From contig JAZUNG010000155.1 of assembly GCA_045604025.1 (NCBI GenBank), forward strand, positions 1-30,115: 30,115 bases of DNA. Reading direction: 5' to 3'. Source of the DNA: RGIG5612 sp045604025. Its GTDB lineage: Bacteria; Bacillota; Clostridia; Lachnospirales; Lachnospiraceae. Below the pieces are notes generated by a model, which was not told the DNA's origin, did not search any database, and saw only the letters and a list, made by a program, of their open reading frames with translations. Within the stretch, counting starts at the first letter, position 1. Every line of letters begins with the position of its first letter. Shown here piece after piece: positions 30,021 through 30,115 of this stretch. The translations under genes and the position numbers were made by a program.

Positions 30021-30049
30021 TTGACAATCGTCTCAGCTTTAATTAAAAT
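30021..30049 (+). promoter_or_regulatory. Promoter of the tRNA-Val gene
   Basis: A perfect TTGACA (30021-30026) and TAAAAT (30044-30049) are separated by 17 bases, giving a start near 30056, about 15 bases before the tRNA. It is the closest match to the sigma-A consensus in the window, fitting a stable-RNA promoter. Confidence 0.8.
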
Positions 30050-30070
30050 AATCAAGCGTGTTGGCGCTAT

Positions 30071-30115
30071 GGGGTCTTAGCTCAGCTGGGAGAGCACCTG
30101 CCTTACAAGCAGGGG
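30071..30115 (+). tRNA. tRNA-Val (anticodon UAC), 5' part, cut by the window edge
   Basis: The sequence begins GGGGTCTTAGCTCAGCTGGG: acceptor 5' strand, then the D-arm with AGCTCAGCTGGGAGAGC. The anticodon stem CCTGC (30097-30101) pairs with GCAGG (30109-30113) around the loop CTTACAA, which places anticodon TAC at 30104-30106, reading valine codons GUA/GUG (and GUU/GUC by wobble when U34 is modified). The variable loop, T-arm and 3' end lie beyond the window, so the gene could be the first of a tRNA cluster. U34 of tRNA-Val(UAC) is a classic target of the TrmR/TrhP pathway encoded at 12417-14429. Confidence 0.93.

Noticed and set aside
1..30115. CRISPR arrays, insertion sequences, prophage genes
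   Set aside because: No regularly spaced repeats, transposase or phage genes were seen; composition and codon use look even across the window.

Overview
The window reads as a chromosomal segment of an anaerobic Bacillota, most likely class Clostridia. The grounds are the gene order ireB-ruvX-DUF1292 and trmR-U32 peptidase (the Bacillus yrzL-yrrK-yrzB...yrrM-yrrO block), FabK in place of FabI, a ThiI without rhodanese domain, RNase J, DUF1836 and AG-rich Shine-Dalgarno sites. I cannot name a genus from the sequence alone. Almost every base is used: no stretch over 300 bases lacks a gene, and the three largest gaps (399-579, 16014-16182, 18669-18874) hold hairpins or promoters. I see no mobile element, CRISPR array or sign of recent transfer.

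Region 1 (1-5450): the end of dnaK, then dnaJ, prmA, rsmE, a NifS/IscS-type cysteine desulfurase and a cysteine-rich YkgJ-type protein. Long RNA hairpins sit on both sides of dnaJ; the downstream one (1674-1776) is a nearly continuous 103-nt structure. Region 2 (5451-9105): thiI behind its own promoter and a terminator-like leader, then mtaB, ireB, ruvX and a DUF1292 gene, packed tightly. Region 3 (9242-15070): RNase J from a TTG start, a membrane protein in the mltG position that keeps only the LysM-like part of MltG, trmR, a TrhP-like U32 protein and a stand-alone pyruvate-kinase C-terminal-like protein. The desulfurase/ThiI, MtaB and U32/TrmR genes together make s4U8, ms2t6A37 and mo5U34 in tRNA, so the left half is largely a translation and RNA-modification neighbourhood.

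Region 4 (15072-18668): a minus-strand pair (a 55-aa membrane peptide coupled to a CPBP protease homologue), a cupin, an AI-2E-family permease and a minus-strand DUF1836 regulator. Region 5 (18875-28205): a type II fatty-acid operon, acpP-fabK-fabD-fabG-accB-fabZ-accC-accD-accA-fabF-fabF2, followed by an acyl-CoA ligase-type gene (28265-29950). It can make malonyl-CoA, load malonyl-ACP and run the elongation cycle, but fabH is absent and the condensing enzyme is duplicated. A tRNA-Val(UAC) gene with a near-consensus promoter begins at the right edge.

The most interesting signal is the 206-bp divergent region between the DUF1836 gene and acpP. Both promoters carry the same 17-bp motif (15/17 identical, same orientation relative to transcription) at the -10/+1 position. 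This suggests that the DUF1836 protein is an autoregulated controller of fatty-acid synthesis.
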